From the NCBI RefSeq assembly GCF_003443735.1, contig NZ_CP031969.1, forward strand, positions 806,001 to 870,000: 64,000 bases of DNA, in the 5' to 3' direction. Source of the DNA: Streptomyces sp. CC0208 (lineage in GTDB: Bacteria > Actinomycetota > Actinomycetes > Streptomycetales > Streptomycetaceae). The notes beneath the pieces were generated by a model. That model searched no databases. It saw only the letters and a list, made by a program, of their open reading frames with translations, and was not told the DNA's origin. Shown here in pieces: positions 8,321-16,255 of this stretch. A program made the translations under genes and the position numbers. Within the stretch, counting starts at the first letter, position 1; every line of letters starts with the position of its first letter.

Positions 8321-8362
8321 CCTGACAGGGGCCGGAGTGTGGGCACTCCGGCCCCTGTCGGG
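8321..8362. terminator. Strong intrinsic hairpin
   Basis: The arms at 8324-8339 and 8344-8359 form a perfect 16-bp stem with a TGGG loop, extended by C8321-C8322 pairing with G8361-G8362 through a wobble. It sits just after the FMN reductase stop and would stop that transcript; it can also serve the convergent LysR gene. Confidence 0.9.
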
Positions 8363-8380
8363 TTCTGTCTGCGGGCCGGT

Positions 8381-8420
8381 GGGGGCTGGTCGCGCAGTTC
8401 CCCGCGCCCCTGAGGGGCGC
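8381..8420. repeat. Streptomyces dispersed intergenic element
   Basis: The segment reads GGGGGCTGGTCGCGCAGTTC followed by CCCGCGCCCCTGAGGGGCGC. I recognise this wording (GCTGGTCGCGCAGTTCCCCG and a C-rich/G-rich hairpin) as a short element found in very many intergenic regions of Streptomyces genomes. CGCCCCTGAGGGGCG at the end folds back on itself. It lies between two convergent genes, directly after the strong terminator. Copy number cannot be checked here. Confidence 0.65.
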
Positions 8421-8435
8421 CCACCTCGACGTGTC

Positions 8436-9341
8436 TCAGGCCACCGCCGTGGGTGCCAGGTCTCGTAGTGCTGAAAGTGCGGCCGCGATCGCCGGGCGTT
8501 CGTGACCGCCGTTTCGGGTGCAGGTCAGGAGTTTTCGGTGCGGGTCGCCCGCGCACCGGACTCTCGTGATCGGCAGGTTCGGGGTGAGGTGGGCCAGGCG
8601 GGGGATCAGGGCCACGCCCAGGCGGTGGGCGACCAGGTGAGCGGTGACGTTCCAGTCCCGGGCGTGGTGGACCACGCCCGGGGTGAAGCCGGCCGCGCCG
8701 CAGGCCGACATGACGTGCGTGCGGCAGGGACTGTCCGCGAAGGGGGCGATCCAGTCCTCGTGGGCCGCGTCCGCGAGATCCACGCGGCCCCTGTCGGCCA
8801 GCGGATGATCCGCGGGGACGACCAGGTCGAAGGGGTCGTCCAGCAGGGGCTGCTGGTCGTAGCGGGTGTCGCTCAGGGGCGGGTTGTGCGGGGTCGCCTC
8901 CACGACCGCGAGGTCGATCTCCCCCTCGAAGAGCAGGTCGAAGCTCTCCGGTACGCCCGCCTCCTGGACGCTGACGGTCAGCCGGGGGTGCCGCTCGCGC
9001 AGCCGGGCCGCCATCGGGGCGAGCAGGGCCGACGCGGCCACGGACAGACCGCCCACCCGCAGCGGTCCCGCGGGCTCGCCGTGGTCGGCGCGCAGCTCGA
9101 GTTCGGCCTGTTCCCAGCGGGCCTGGATGGCGTCGGCATGCGCGAGCAGGCTCTCGGCGGCCGGGGTGAGACGGACCCCGCGCCCCTGGGGTTCGAGGAG
9201 GTCGACGTCCAGGTCGCGGGCCAGCTGGCGGATCTGCTGGGACGCGGCGGACGGGGTGAAGTGCAGGGCTCGGGCGGCCGCGGTGACCGTGCCGTAATGG
9301 GCCACCGCCCTCAGGACGTGGAGCCTACGCAGGTCAATCAT
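8436..9341 (-). CDS. LysR-family transcriptional regulator
   Basis: A 301-residue LysR protein. The winged helix-turn-helix is at the N-terminus (DLRRLHVLRAVAHYGTVTAA then ARALHFTPSAASQQIRQLA), followed by the two-lobed effector domain (LRVGGLSVAASALLAPMAAR, DLAVVEATPHN). The start is taken at ATG 9341 (MIDLRRLH, the usual LysR opening); a GTG 9 bases upstream is also in frame. A divergent small gene encodes a zinc-ribbon protein, and a 21-bp inverted repeat lies between the two. Targets are unknown. Confidence 0.9.
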   Translation of the reverse strand: MIDLRRLHVLRAVAHYGTVTAAARALHFTPSAASQQIRQLARDLDVDLLEPQGRGVRLTPAAESLLAHADAIQARWEQAELELRADHGEPAGPLRVGGLSVAASALLAPMAARLRERHPRLTVSVQEAGVPESFDLLFEGEIDLAVVEATPHNPPLSDTRYDQQPLLDDPFDLVVPADHPLADRGRVDLADAAHEDWIAPFADSPCRTHVMSACGAAGFTPGVVHHARDWNVTAHLVAHRLGVALIPRLAHLTPNLPITRVRCAGDPHRKLLTCTRNGGHERPAIAAALSALRDLAPTAVA

Positions 9342-9363
9342 GAAGCCCACGCTTCAAGGTCGG

Positions 9364-9384
9364 GTCCAGGAAGTCAACCTGGAC
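9364..9384. promoter_or_regulatory. Inverted repeat in lysR intergenic region
   Basis: GTCCAGG-aagtcaa-CCTGGAC has perfect 7-bp arms and a 7-bp spacer. It lies 22 bp upstream of the LysR start, where LysR proteins usually bind for autoregulation and for control of the divergent gene. Confidence 0.55.
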
Positions 9385-9458
9385 GTGTACGAAGGCTCCG
9401 CCGCATGCTGGGCTGTGTCGCGACGGCCGTACACAGCCACGAGGTACGAGGAGTCACC

Positions 9459-9665
9459 ATGACCAGCACGACCCGCGCCGTCTGCCCACACTGCGGCTGG
9501 CCGGACGGCGCCGAGCCCTTCCAGGTGGTGTCCCGGCACGGCACGGCGACGGGCGGCACGGTGTGGACCCGCTGCGCCTGCGGCTCGTTGCAGGTCCGCG
9601 TGAGCGACGGCGGCGGGACTCGCGTCGTCTCCCGCAGCCGGCCCTCCGCCGCGCGGGCGGGTTAG
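9459..9665 (+). CDS. Small CxxC zinc-ribbon protein
   Basis: A 68-residue protein with two Cys pairs, CPHC (residues 9-12) and CAC (about 42-44), which is the spacing of a small zinc ribbon. The rest is unremarkable and the tail is Arg/Ser/Ala rich. The ATG follows GAGGAG at a 6-nt gap. The stop overlaps by 4 nt the end of the convergent LLM oxidoreductase gene. The function is unknown; it may bind nucleic acid or a partner protein. It is divergent from a LysR gene and could be its target. Confidence 0.7.
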   Translation: MTSTTRAVCPHCGWPDGAEPFQVVSRHGTATGGTVWTRCACGSLQVRVSDGGGTRVVSRSRPSAARAG

Positions 9666-10543
9666 TCCAGTTCCGCGAGCCGCCGTACGGCGGGTGCCGT
9701 GAAGCGTTCGATCCACTCGGCGGGGGCGCCGGTGCGCGGGGCGAGGATGACCGTGTCGATGCCGAGCTTGGTGTAGCCGTTGATGTCCCGGGTGAAGGCG
9801 TCCAGGTCGCCGCCGTCGCCCTCGTCGACCGAGTAGGTCATGGTCTTGCGGATCTCGTCGTAGTCCCGCCCCTCGGTGTCACAGTGGCGGCGCAGCACGT
9901 CGAGCTTGTGCGTGACCTCCTCGGGCGAGGTGGCGAAGAGGTTGCAGGCGCCGGCGTACCGGGCGACCAGGCGGAGGGTCTTCTTCTCACCGCTGCCGCC
10001 GATCATGATCTCGGGGTGCGGGCTGCTGACCGGGGCCGGTACGCACAGGGTCTCGGCGAGCCGGTAGTGGGTGCCCTCGAAGGGGCCGTTGGCCGCCGGG
10101 TCCCACATCTGCAGGCAGATCCGCAGGGTCTCCTCCAGCCGCTCGAAGCGCTCGGCGAGGGGCGGGAACGGCACACCGAGTCCTTCGTGCTCCCGGTCGT
10201 ACCAGGCGGCTCCGATACCGAGGGCGGCCCGGCCGCCGGAGAGCACGTCCAGCGTGGTCGCGATCTTGGCGAGCAGGCCGGGGTGGCGGTACGTCACTCC
10301 GGTCACCAGCGCGCCGAGCCGGACCGTCTCGGTGTGGGCCGCGAGGAAGCTCAGGGTCGAGTAGGCCTCCAGCATGGGGTCTTCGGCGCCGCCGTTGAAC
10401 TCCATCTGGAAGTAGTGGTCCATCACCGACAGCCAGCTCACCCCCGCCGCCTCCGCCGCGGCACCGGCGGCGGCCAGCTCGGCACCGAGAGCCGGGGCGC
10501 CCGCGGGGTGGTTGAACCGGTTGATGTGCACGCCCACACGCAT
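9662..10543 (-). CDS. LLM-class F420-dependent oxidoreductase
   Basis: A 293-residue TIM-barrel protein of the luciferase-like monooxygenase class. It has the F420-type signatures VMDHYFQM, VTYRHPGLLAKIATTLDVLS, ALGIGAAWYDREHEGLG and PEIMIGGSGEKKTLRLVARY. These resemble the F420-dependent members (glucose-6-phosphate dehydrogenase / N5,N10-methylene-tetrahydromethanopterin reductase type) more than the FMN-dependent ones. The ATG follows GGAGAC. The substrate cannot be read from the sequence. It stands alone between TerC and the small zinc-ribbon gene. Confidence 0.88.
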   Translation of the reverse strand: MRVGVHINRFNHPAGAPALGAELAAAGAAAEAAGVSWLSVMDHYFQMEFNGGAEDPMLEAYSTLSFLAAHTETVRLGALVTGVTYRHPGLLAKIATTLDVLSGGRAALGIGAAWYDREHEGLGVPFPPLAERFERLEETLRICLQMWDPAANGPFEGTHYRLAETLCVPAPVSSPHPEIMIGGSGEKKTLRLVARYAGACNLFATSPEEVTHKLDVLRRHCDTEGRDYDEIRKTMTYSVDEGDGGDLDAFTRDINGYTKLGIDTVILAPRTGAPAEWIERFTAPAVRRLAELD

Positions 10544-10644
10544 GTGCGTCTCCGTTCACGGGACCGTCACCGACCTTGGCGACGCTAGAACTTGGAGTGC
10601 TCTCGAAGTCAAGAGCGACGCGCCCCGCGGCACGCGCGTGACCG

Positions 10645-11613
10645 TCACGCCGTGCCGGTCACCTCCGCCTGCTCCTGCTTCTTCGCGACGCGCAGGCTCG
10701 TCAGGGTGGTGACCGTCAGGACGAGGACGATGAAGCCGAGGGAGAAGGGGATGCTGATCTCGGGGACGTGGACCCCGGACTCGTGGAGGGCGTGCAGGAC
10801 GAGTTTGACGCCGATGAAGCCGAGGATGATCGACAGGCCGTAGGAGAGGTGGACCAGCTTCTTCAGCAGGCCGCCGATGAGGAAGTACAGCTGGCGCAGG
10901 CCCATCAGGGCGAAGGCGTTGGCGGTGAAGACGATGTACGGGTCCTGGGTGAGGCCGTAGATCGCGGGGATGGAGTCGAGCGCGAACAGCACGTCCGTGG
11001 AGCCGATGGCGAGCATCACGACGAGCATCGGGGTCATGACCCGCTTGCCGTTCTGCTCGATCCACAGCTTGGTGCCGTGGTAGCGGTCCGCCACACCAAA
11101 GCGCCTCTCCACCAGCTTCAGCAGCTTGTTCTCCTCGTACGCCTCGTCATGTCCGTCCTTGCGGGCGTCCTGGACGAGCTTCCACGCGGTCCAGATCAGG
11201 AAGGCACCGAAGAGGTAGAACACCCAGGAGAACGCGGAGATGATCGCCGCGCCGGCCGCGATGAACCCGGCGCGCAGCACCAGCGCCATCACCACGCCGA
11301 CCATCAGCACCCGCTGCTGGTACTGCGAGGGCACCGCGAACTTCCCCATGATCAGGACGAACACGAAGAGGTTGTCGACGCTCAGGGACTTCTCGGTGAT
11401 GTATCCGGCGAAGAACTCGCCCGTGGGTTTCCCGCCGCCGAAGAGGAGCAGTCCGAGTCCGAAGAGACAGGCCAGCACGACCCAGACGACGGTCCAGACG
11501 CCGGCCTCCTTCACGGACACGTCGTGGGGTTTGCGGCCGATGAAGAAGTCGGCGCCGACCAGGACGCACAATGCGACGACGGTCAGCAGCCAGACGGCGA
11601 GAGAGACGTTCAC
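10645..11613 (-). CDS. TerC-family integral membrane protein
   Basis: A 322-residue membrane protein with about seven to nine hydrophobic segments. The TerC signatures are present: EKSLSVDNLFVFVLIMGKF and GSTDVLFALDSIPAIYGLTQ, each with acidic residues inside a membrane helix, plus FLIGGLLKKLVHLSYGLSII. Family members (TerC, Alx/MeeF, YkoY) are tied to tellurite resistance and more recently to manganese export during protein secretion. The start is the GTG at 11613, preceded by AGGAGA; an ATG further upstream lacks such a site. No other ter genes are nearby, so a general metal-efflux role is more likely than tellurite resistance. Confidence 0.92.
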   Translation of the reverse strand: MNVSLAVWLLTVVALCVLVGADFFIGRKPHDVSVKEAGVWTVVWVVLACLFGLGLLLFGGGKPTGEFFAGYITEKSLSVDNLFVFVLIMGKFAVPSQYQQRVLMVGVVMALVLRAGFIAAGAAIISAFSWVFYLFGAFLIWTAWKLVQDARKDGHDEAYEENKLLKLVERRFGVADRYHGTKLWIEQNGKRVMTPMLVVMLAIGSTDVLFALDSIPAIYGLTQDPYIVFTANAFALMGLRQLYFLIGGLLKKLVHLSYGLSIILGFIGVKLVLHALHESGVHVPEISIPFSLGFIVLVLTVTTLTSLRVAKKQEQAEVTGTA

Positions 11614-11879
11614 TGGTTCTCCTGTGCAGGGGGTATCGACAGCGTTGTCACCACCAGGGATCCCTTCCACCTACGGCAGGTGAACAACAGGTCACGCCAT
11701 GGCAAGGAATCGCAGGTCACACAAGACCACGGCGGAATCTCGACGCGGGATCCTGGACCGAACGTCGTGTACGCCGACGGGCGGCTGCCGTCGAGATCAA
11801 CGTCCACCACTCCACGCTCCAGGACCGCTGTCCCACGCGGAACATCTGCTGGGCGGGCAGCCGCGCACGCCTCACTGAC

Positions 11880-12233
11880 TCATCGGAACTCGTGCACGAC
11901 TTCGATCGGGCCGACGATGTGCGCGTTGAACTCGTCGAGTTCCTCGGCCGGGACCCACAGTTCGAGGATCGTGCGGCCGCCCGCCTGCTGAACGGGATAG
12001 CGGCTCAGGAAGTCCGACTCGACCTCGAAACGGGTCACGAAGCCGGCGCCGTCGTGCTTGACGTTCCAGTCCCTGGCGATCTTGATCGCGTAGTCCTCGT
12101 CGAGGACCGGGTAGAAGATCGGCTGCTCGGGCAGCCTCGGCGGCCAGGCGCGCCAGTCGAGCTCGCGGACCAGGTCCAGCTCCTTGGGGCCGGTCGGGCG
12201 CCAGAGGGTCGTGGTGGAGGACCGGGTCGTCAT
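11880..12233 (-). CDS. Conserved small protein often labelled ADP-ribosylation/crystallin J1
   Basis: A 117-residue soluble protein starting MTTRSSTTTLWRPTGPKELD. The pattern LWRPTGPxELxLV, WPPRLPEQPIFYPVLDEDYA, IARDWNVK, GFVTRFEV, ILELWVPAEELDEFNAHIVG is that of a widespread actinobacterial family I recall as labelled ADP-ribosylation/crystallin J1; I know of no proven activity. The usual fold length (about 120) is complete. It is divergent from a MarR gene, and the region between holds a 13-bp near-palindrome. Gene and regulator probably form a functional pair. Confidence 0.75.
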   Translation of the reverse strand: MTTRSSTTTLWRPTGPKELDLVRELDWRAWPPRLPEQPIFYPVLDEDYAIKIARDWNVKHDGAGFVTRFEVESDFLSRYPVQQAGGRTILELWVPAEELDEFNAHIVGPIEVVHEFR

Positions 12234-12315
12234 CGGAGTCGCTCTCTCTGGGGGTGGGCGGGTAAAAGTGCGGATGCGGATGCGGGTAGTTGCGCACGCA
12301 CTATAGAAGCAGACG

Positions 12316-12328
12316 CTGAAAGTTTCAG
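12316..12328. promoter_or_regulatory. MarR operator candidate
   Basis: CTGAAA-G-TTTCAG is a perfect inverted repeat with a single central base. It lies in the 145-bp region between the divergent 117-residue gene and the MarR gene, downstream of CTATAG (12301-12306), which resembles a -10 box. Confidence 0.55.
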
Positions 12329-12378
12329 TGATGCAATATCCTGGGCGTATCCGTATCGGGACGGAGGAAGCATGCCTT

Positions 12379-12837
12379 ATGACCGCCACAGACCCCTCGC
12401 TCACCGCCCTCGCCCAGGGCTGGTGCGCGCTCTCCCTGCTGCACGGACGGATCGAGGCCCACATCGAGAAGGCCCTGCAGTCCGCCCACGACCTCAGCGT
12501 GCGCGAGTACTCCCTGCTCGACGTCCTGGGCCGCCAGCACGACGGCGAGGGCGGGCATCTGCAGATGAAACAGGTCGCCGACGCCGTCGTCCTCAGCCAG
12601 AGCGCCACCACCCGCCTGGTCACCCGCCTCGAGGACCGCGGCCTGCTCGCCCGCTACCTCTGCCCCACCGACCGCCGCGGCATCTACACCGACGTCACCG
12701 ACACCGGCCGCACCCTCCTCGAACAAGCCCGCCCCACCAACGAGAAGGCCCTCCGAGAAGCCCTCGACCAAGCCGCCACCCACCCCGAACTCGCCCCCCT
12801 GGTAAGGGCTTTGGAAGCCCACGGCGTGGCGGCCTGA
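12379..12837 (+). CDS. MarR-family regulator
   Basis: A 152-residue winged-helix regulator. The DNA-binding part reads LSVREYSLLDVLGRQ, MKQVADAVVLSQSATTRLVT, RLEDRGLLARYLCPTDRRGI and TDVTDTGRTLLEQ, all typical of MarR. The ATG at 12379 has GGAGG 11 nt upstream. It is divergent from the 117-residue conserved gene and probably represses it and itself. The downstream 213 bp hold no recognised gene. Confidence 0.88.
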   Translation: MTATDPSLTALAQGWCALSLLHGRIEAHIEKALQSAHDLSVREYSLLDVLGRQHDGEGGHLQMKQVADAVVLSQSATTRLVTRLEDRGLLARYLCPTDRRGIYTDVTDTGRTLLEQARPTNEKALREALDQAATHPELAPLVRALEAHGVAA

Positions 12838-13050
12838 GCCAGTCCCCGTTCAGTCCGTACGCGGAGGCACCCGCGCGCTGGAGTTCACCGTCGAAGGGAA
12901 TGCGGCGCGTTCCTTTGAGCGGCGCGCCGAAAGGGCCGTACAAAGGGGCGCGGACGGCCTCGCCGACCGTCCTGACGTGGTGAACAGCACAGGTCGTGCG
13001 GCCGTGGCTGTCGTTGACGCTCCCTCGGACGCGACCGTAGAAAGGGCCGC

Positions 13051-14244
13051 ATGAGCCTGCCGCAGTTTCCCCTGTCCGGAGTCACGGTGGTCAGCCTGGA
13101 GCAGGCCGTGGCCGCGCCCTACGCGACCCGCCAGCTCGCCGACCTCGGCGCCCGGGTGATCAAGGTGGAGCGGCCGGGCGACGGTGACTTCGCCCGCCGC
13201 TACGACACGACCGTGCACGGCCACTCCAGCTACTTCGTGTGGCTCAACCGGTCCAAGGAGTCGCTCACCCTCGATCTGAAGGACCCGCGCGGCCTGGAGA
13301 TCCTGAACCAACTCCTCGACGACGCCGACGTGTTCGTCCAGAACCTGGCTCCGGGCGCGGCCGACCGGCTGGGCCTGGGCGTGGACGTCCTCGCCGAGCG
13401 CCGGCCGCGGCTGATCCCGTGCACGATCTCCGGGTACGGCACGAACGGCCCCTGGGCCGACCGCAAGTCGTACGACCTGCTGGTGCAGTGTCAGACCGGC
13501 CTGGTGTCGCTGACCGGGACCGCCGAGGAGACCGCGCGGGTCGGGATCTCCGTCGCCGACATCGCGGCCGGGATGTACGCCTACAGCGGCATCCTGACCG
13601 CCCTGTACACCCGCGCCACCACCGGCAGGGCCCACCCGGTGGAGGTGTCCCTGTTCGAGGCACTGGCCGAGTGGATGAGCCAGCCGGCCAACTACACCCG
13701 CTACGGAGGCAGTCAGCCGCCGCGTCTGGGCACCCAGCACGCCACCATCGCCCCGTACGGCGCCTTCACGGCCGCCGACGGCAACGACGTCCTCTTCTCC
13801 ATCCAGAACGAACGCGAGTGGATCGTCCTGTGCGCCGATTTCCTACGGCGGCCCGAGCTGGCCGAGGATCCGCGCTTCGCCACCGGCTCGGCCCGGGTCG
13901 CCCACCGCGAGGAACTCAACGCGGTGGTCGCCGAGCGGATCGCGCGCTCCGACGCCCCGCAGGTCCTGAAGGACCTGGAGGGCATCGGCATCGCCTGCGC
14001 CGGGGTCAATGACGTCGCCGCGTTCCTCGACCACCCGGTCCTGGCCGCCCGCGGCCGCTGGCACGAGGTCGCCGTCCCCGGCGGGGCCACGGTTCAGGCG
14101 TTGCTGCCCCCTGCCGACCTGGCGGGACTGCCCGCCCGCATGGACCCGGTGCCGGGGGTGGGCGAGCACACCGAGGCGATCCTCAGGGAGCTCGGCCGGT
14201 CCGGCGAGGACATCGCGGCGCTGCGGGCCGACGGGGTCGTGTGA
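13051..14244 (+). CDS. Class III CoA transferase (CaiB/BaiF family)
   Basis: A 397-residue enzyme of the formyl-CoA transferase / carnitine CoA-transferase family, which moves CoA between carboxylic acids. Seen are the N-terminal GVTVVSLEQAVAAPYATRQL, the nucleotide-binding DLGARVIKVERPGDGDFAR, LNRSKESLTLDLKDPRG, and the catalytic-Asp region SYDLLVQCQTGL (Asp142 by position). The C-terminal region (GIACAGVNDVAAFLDHPVL) closes the interlocked dimer fold. Length matches the family. No partner dehydrogenase or lyase gene lies nearby, so the acid substrate is unknown. The gene stands alone on the plus strand. Confidence 0.9.
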   Translation: MSLPQFPLSGVTVVSLEQAVAAPYATRQLADLGARVIKVERPGDGDFARRYDTTVHGHSSYFVWLNRSKESLTLDLKDPRGLEILNQLLDDADVFVQNLAPGAADRLGLGVDVLAERRPRLIPCTISGYGTNGPWADRKSYDLLVQCQTGLVSLTGTAEETARVGISVADIAAGMYAYSGILTALYTRATTGRAHPVEVSLFEALAEWMSQPANYTRYGGSQPPRLGTQHATIAPYGAFTAADGNDVLFSIQNEREWIVLCADFLRRPELAEDPRFATGSARVAHREELNAVVAERIARSDAPQVLKDLEGIGIACAGVNDVAAFLDHPVLAARGRWHEVAVPGGATVQALLPPADLAGLPARMDPVPGVGEHTEAILRELGRSGEDIAALRADGVV

Positions 14245-14298
14245 GCCCGACCCGGTCCCAGGGGGGACGCCTTTCGGGAACCTCACCCCTCCCGGGAG

Positions 14299-15006
14299 TC
14301 ACCAGGGCAGCGGGCCCTTGACGTCGAAGTAGCCGCCGGTCGGGCCGTCCGGGGCCACCTGTGCCATGCGGACGATGATCTCGGCGCCCTCCGCCACGGT
14401 CTGCGTGCCCGTGTTGCCGTTCAGGTCGGTCTTGGTGAAGCCGGGTTCCACGGAGTTGATCCGCATGGCCGGGAAGGCCTTCGCGTACTGCACGGTGAGC
14501 ATGTTGACCGCGGTCTTGGACGTCGGGTAGGCGATGCCCGGGTAGAAGTGTGCGGGGTGGTCCGGGTCGGAGAGGTGGGTCAGCGAGCCCAGCCCGCTGC
14601 TGACGTTGACCACGACGGGGGCGGCCGAGCGCTGGAGCAGCGGCAGGAAGGCGTGCAGGACGCGGACGACACCGAAGACGTTCGTCTCGAAGGTGGTGCG
14701 CATCTGGTCGGCGGTCACGGTCGCCGCGACCGGCACGCTGTTGTCCTCGGTCCGGGTCTCGATGCCGGCGTTGTTGATGAGGACGTCCAGGCCGCCCGCG
14801 GCCTCCAAGGTCTTGGCCGCGGCCTCGACGGAGGCGTCGTCGGTGACGTCGAGCTGCACGAACCGCGCGCCGAGCTCGTCGGCGGCGCGGCGCCCGCGGT
14901 CGGCGTCACGGGCGCCGACGTAGACGGTATGGCCCGCTTCGACGAGCCGGCGGGCGGTCTCGAAGCCGAGGCCCTTGTTCGCTCCGGTGATGAGTGTTGT
15001 CGTCAT
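14299..15006 (-). CDS. Short-chain dehydrogenase/reductase
   Basis: A 235-residue classical SDR. It has the Rossmann turn TLITGANKGLGFETARRLVE, the NNAG motif (INNAGIET), the catalytic Ser in VNVSSGLGSL and YPTSKTAVNM with the YxxxK pair. The start is the ATG at 15006 (MTTTLITG), although the frame is open further upstream. It is divergent from an XRE regulator with 103 bp between; SDR plus MmyB-type regulator pairs are common in Streptomyces and the regulator likely controls it. Substrate unknown. Confidence 0.9.
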   Translation of the reverse strand: MTTTLITGANKGLGFETARRLVEAGHTVYVGARDADRGRRAADELGARFVQLDVTDDASVEAAAKTLEAAGGLDVLINNAGIETRTEDNSVPVAATVTADQMRTTFETNVFGVVRVLHAFLPLLQRSAAPVVVNVSSGLGSLTHLSDPDHPAHFYPGIAYPTSKTAVNMLTVQYAKAFPAMRINSVEPGFTKTDLNGNTGTQTVAEGAEIIVRMAQVAPDGPTGGYFDVKGPLPW

Positions 15007-15109
15007 GCCACCCAGGTTGCTGTGCCGTGGCGGGGGCAGCCAGAAGACCCTTCTTCCTGGGACTGGCGGTACCAGGCACATCCGCGGCCCACGGTGTTGA
15101 CTGAGGAGC

Positions 15110-15955
15110 ATGGCGGCAACAGAACTGGGACAGGCGCTGCGACGCTGGCGCGACCGGGTCCCCCCGGACGCGGCCGGGCTCCCGTCCGGGGGCCATCGGC
15201 GCGCGGCCGGGTTGCGGCGCGAGGAACTGGCCCTGCTGGCCGGCATCTCGGCCGACTACATCACGCGGCTCGAACAGGGGCGCGCGGCCAACCCGTCCGT
15301 GCAGGTGGTCGAGGCGCTGGCCCGGGCGTTGCGGCTCTCGGGGGACGAGCGGACGTACCTCTTCGGTCTCGCGGGACTGGTGCCGCCGGGCCCCGACGTC
15401 GTGCCCGGCTTCATCACGCCCAGTGTGCAGCGGCTGCTGGACCGGCTGGTCGACACCCCCGTGGCGGTCTCCGACGCGGCCATGACGCTGCTGCTGGCCA
15501 ACCCGATGTACGCGGCCCTGATGGGTGATCCGTCCGTCCTGCGCGGCTTCGAACGCAACGGCGTGTGGCGCAACTTCACGGGCATGCCGACCCGGGTACG
15601 GCACACCCCGGAGGAACGGCTCGCCTTCGAGGCGGGGATGGTCGCCGAACTGCGCGCCACCGCTGCCCGCTACCCCGCCGACCGTCAACTCGCGCTGCTG
15701 GTGGCGGAGTTGCGCACCAGAAGCGAGAGGTTCGCCGAACTGTGGGACGCCGGGGTGGTGGGCCGTCTCGCCGCCTCGCACAAGACGATCGAGCATCCGC
15801 AGGCCGGCACGCTCACGCTCGACTGCGACCTGCTCCGGGTGGAGGAGAACGACCTCCACATCCTCGTGTACTCGGCCGAGCCCGGCACCGAGGCCGCCGA
15901 GAAGCTGCGGCTGATCTCGGTGCTGGGCACGCAGAGCCTGGTGGAGAGCGGCTAG
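15110..15955 (+). CDS. XRE regulator with MmyB-like ligand domain
   Basis: A 281-residue regulator. The N-terminal helix-turn-helix (about residues 6-80) contains GLRREELALLAGISADYITR and LEQGRAANPSVQVVEALAR. The C-terminal two-thirds is the MmyB-like domain, recognised by DTPVAVSDAAMTLLLANPMY, GVWRNFTGM, ELRTRSERFAELWDAGVV and the histidine-containing KTIEHPQAGTLTL. In this family that domain is PAS-like and binds small ligands, possibly fatty acids. It is divergent from the SDR gene, its probable target. Confidence 0.9.
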   Translation: MAATELGQALRRWRDRVPPDAAGLPSGGHRRAAGLRREELALLAGISADYITRLEQGRAANPSVQVVEALARALRLSGDERTYLFGLAGLVPPGPDVVPGFITPSVQRLLDRLVDTPVAVSDAAMTLLLANPMYAALMGDPSVLRGFERNGVWRNFTGMPTRVRHTPEERLAFEAGMVAELRATAARYPADRQLALLVAELRTRSERFAELWDAGVVGRLAASHKTIEHPQAGTLTLDCDLLRVEENDLHILVYSAEPGTEAAEKLRLISVLGTQSLVESG

Positions 15956-16200
15956 CGCGGCTTTTGGGGGCCGCCGGGATGCCGCACCGCGACGGCGGGC
16001 GAGCCCGGCGACGTCCGGCTCTGCCCGGGAGGCCGGGCCGCGCTCACCGCCGCCCCCGGCACGGCGCCGCGACACGCTGTCCCCGCTCCTCACCAGCCAC
16101 GACGACACCCCCGAGCCCCGAAACGCGAACGGAATGTGACCCACCCCACGATAGATACGCTCCCGTTTCGATAGCGCCGGGTCTAGTCTGAGCTCAACGA
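15956..16200. other. Non-coding stretch upstream of the response regulator
   Basis: No gene is seen here. The last 60 bases become less GC-rich and contain CGATAG twice (near 16152 and 16170) and a possible -10 box TAGTCT (16184-16189), so it most likely holds the promoter of the LuxR-type gene at 16256. Confidence 0.4.
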
Positions 16201-16219
16201 GAACGAAACCGTTTCGTTC
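16201..16219. promoter_or_regulatory. 19-bp inverted repeat
   Basis: GAACGAAAC-C-GTTTCGTTC has perfect 9-bp arms around one base. It lies 36 bp before the start of the response regulator gene, just after the TAGTCT -10 candidate, so it may be an operator near the transcription start. Confidence 0.6.
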
Positions 16220-16255
16220 AGCATGCTTCTCCGCTGGACGAGGATGGAGCACGCC

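Noticed and set aside
12695..12943. Minus-strand 82-codon frame in the gap after MarR
   Set aside because: Two-thirds of it is antisense to the MarR gene and it has no ribosome binding site or recognisable feature.
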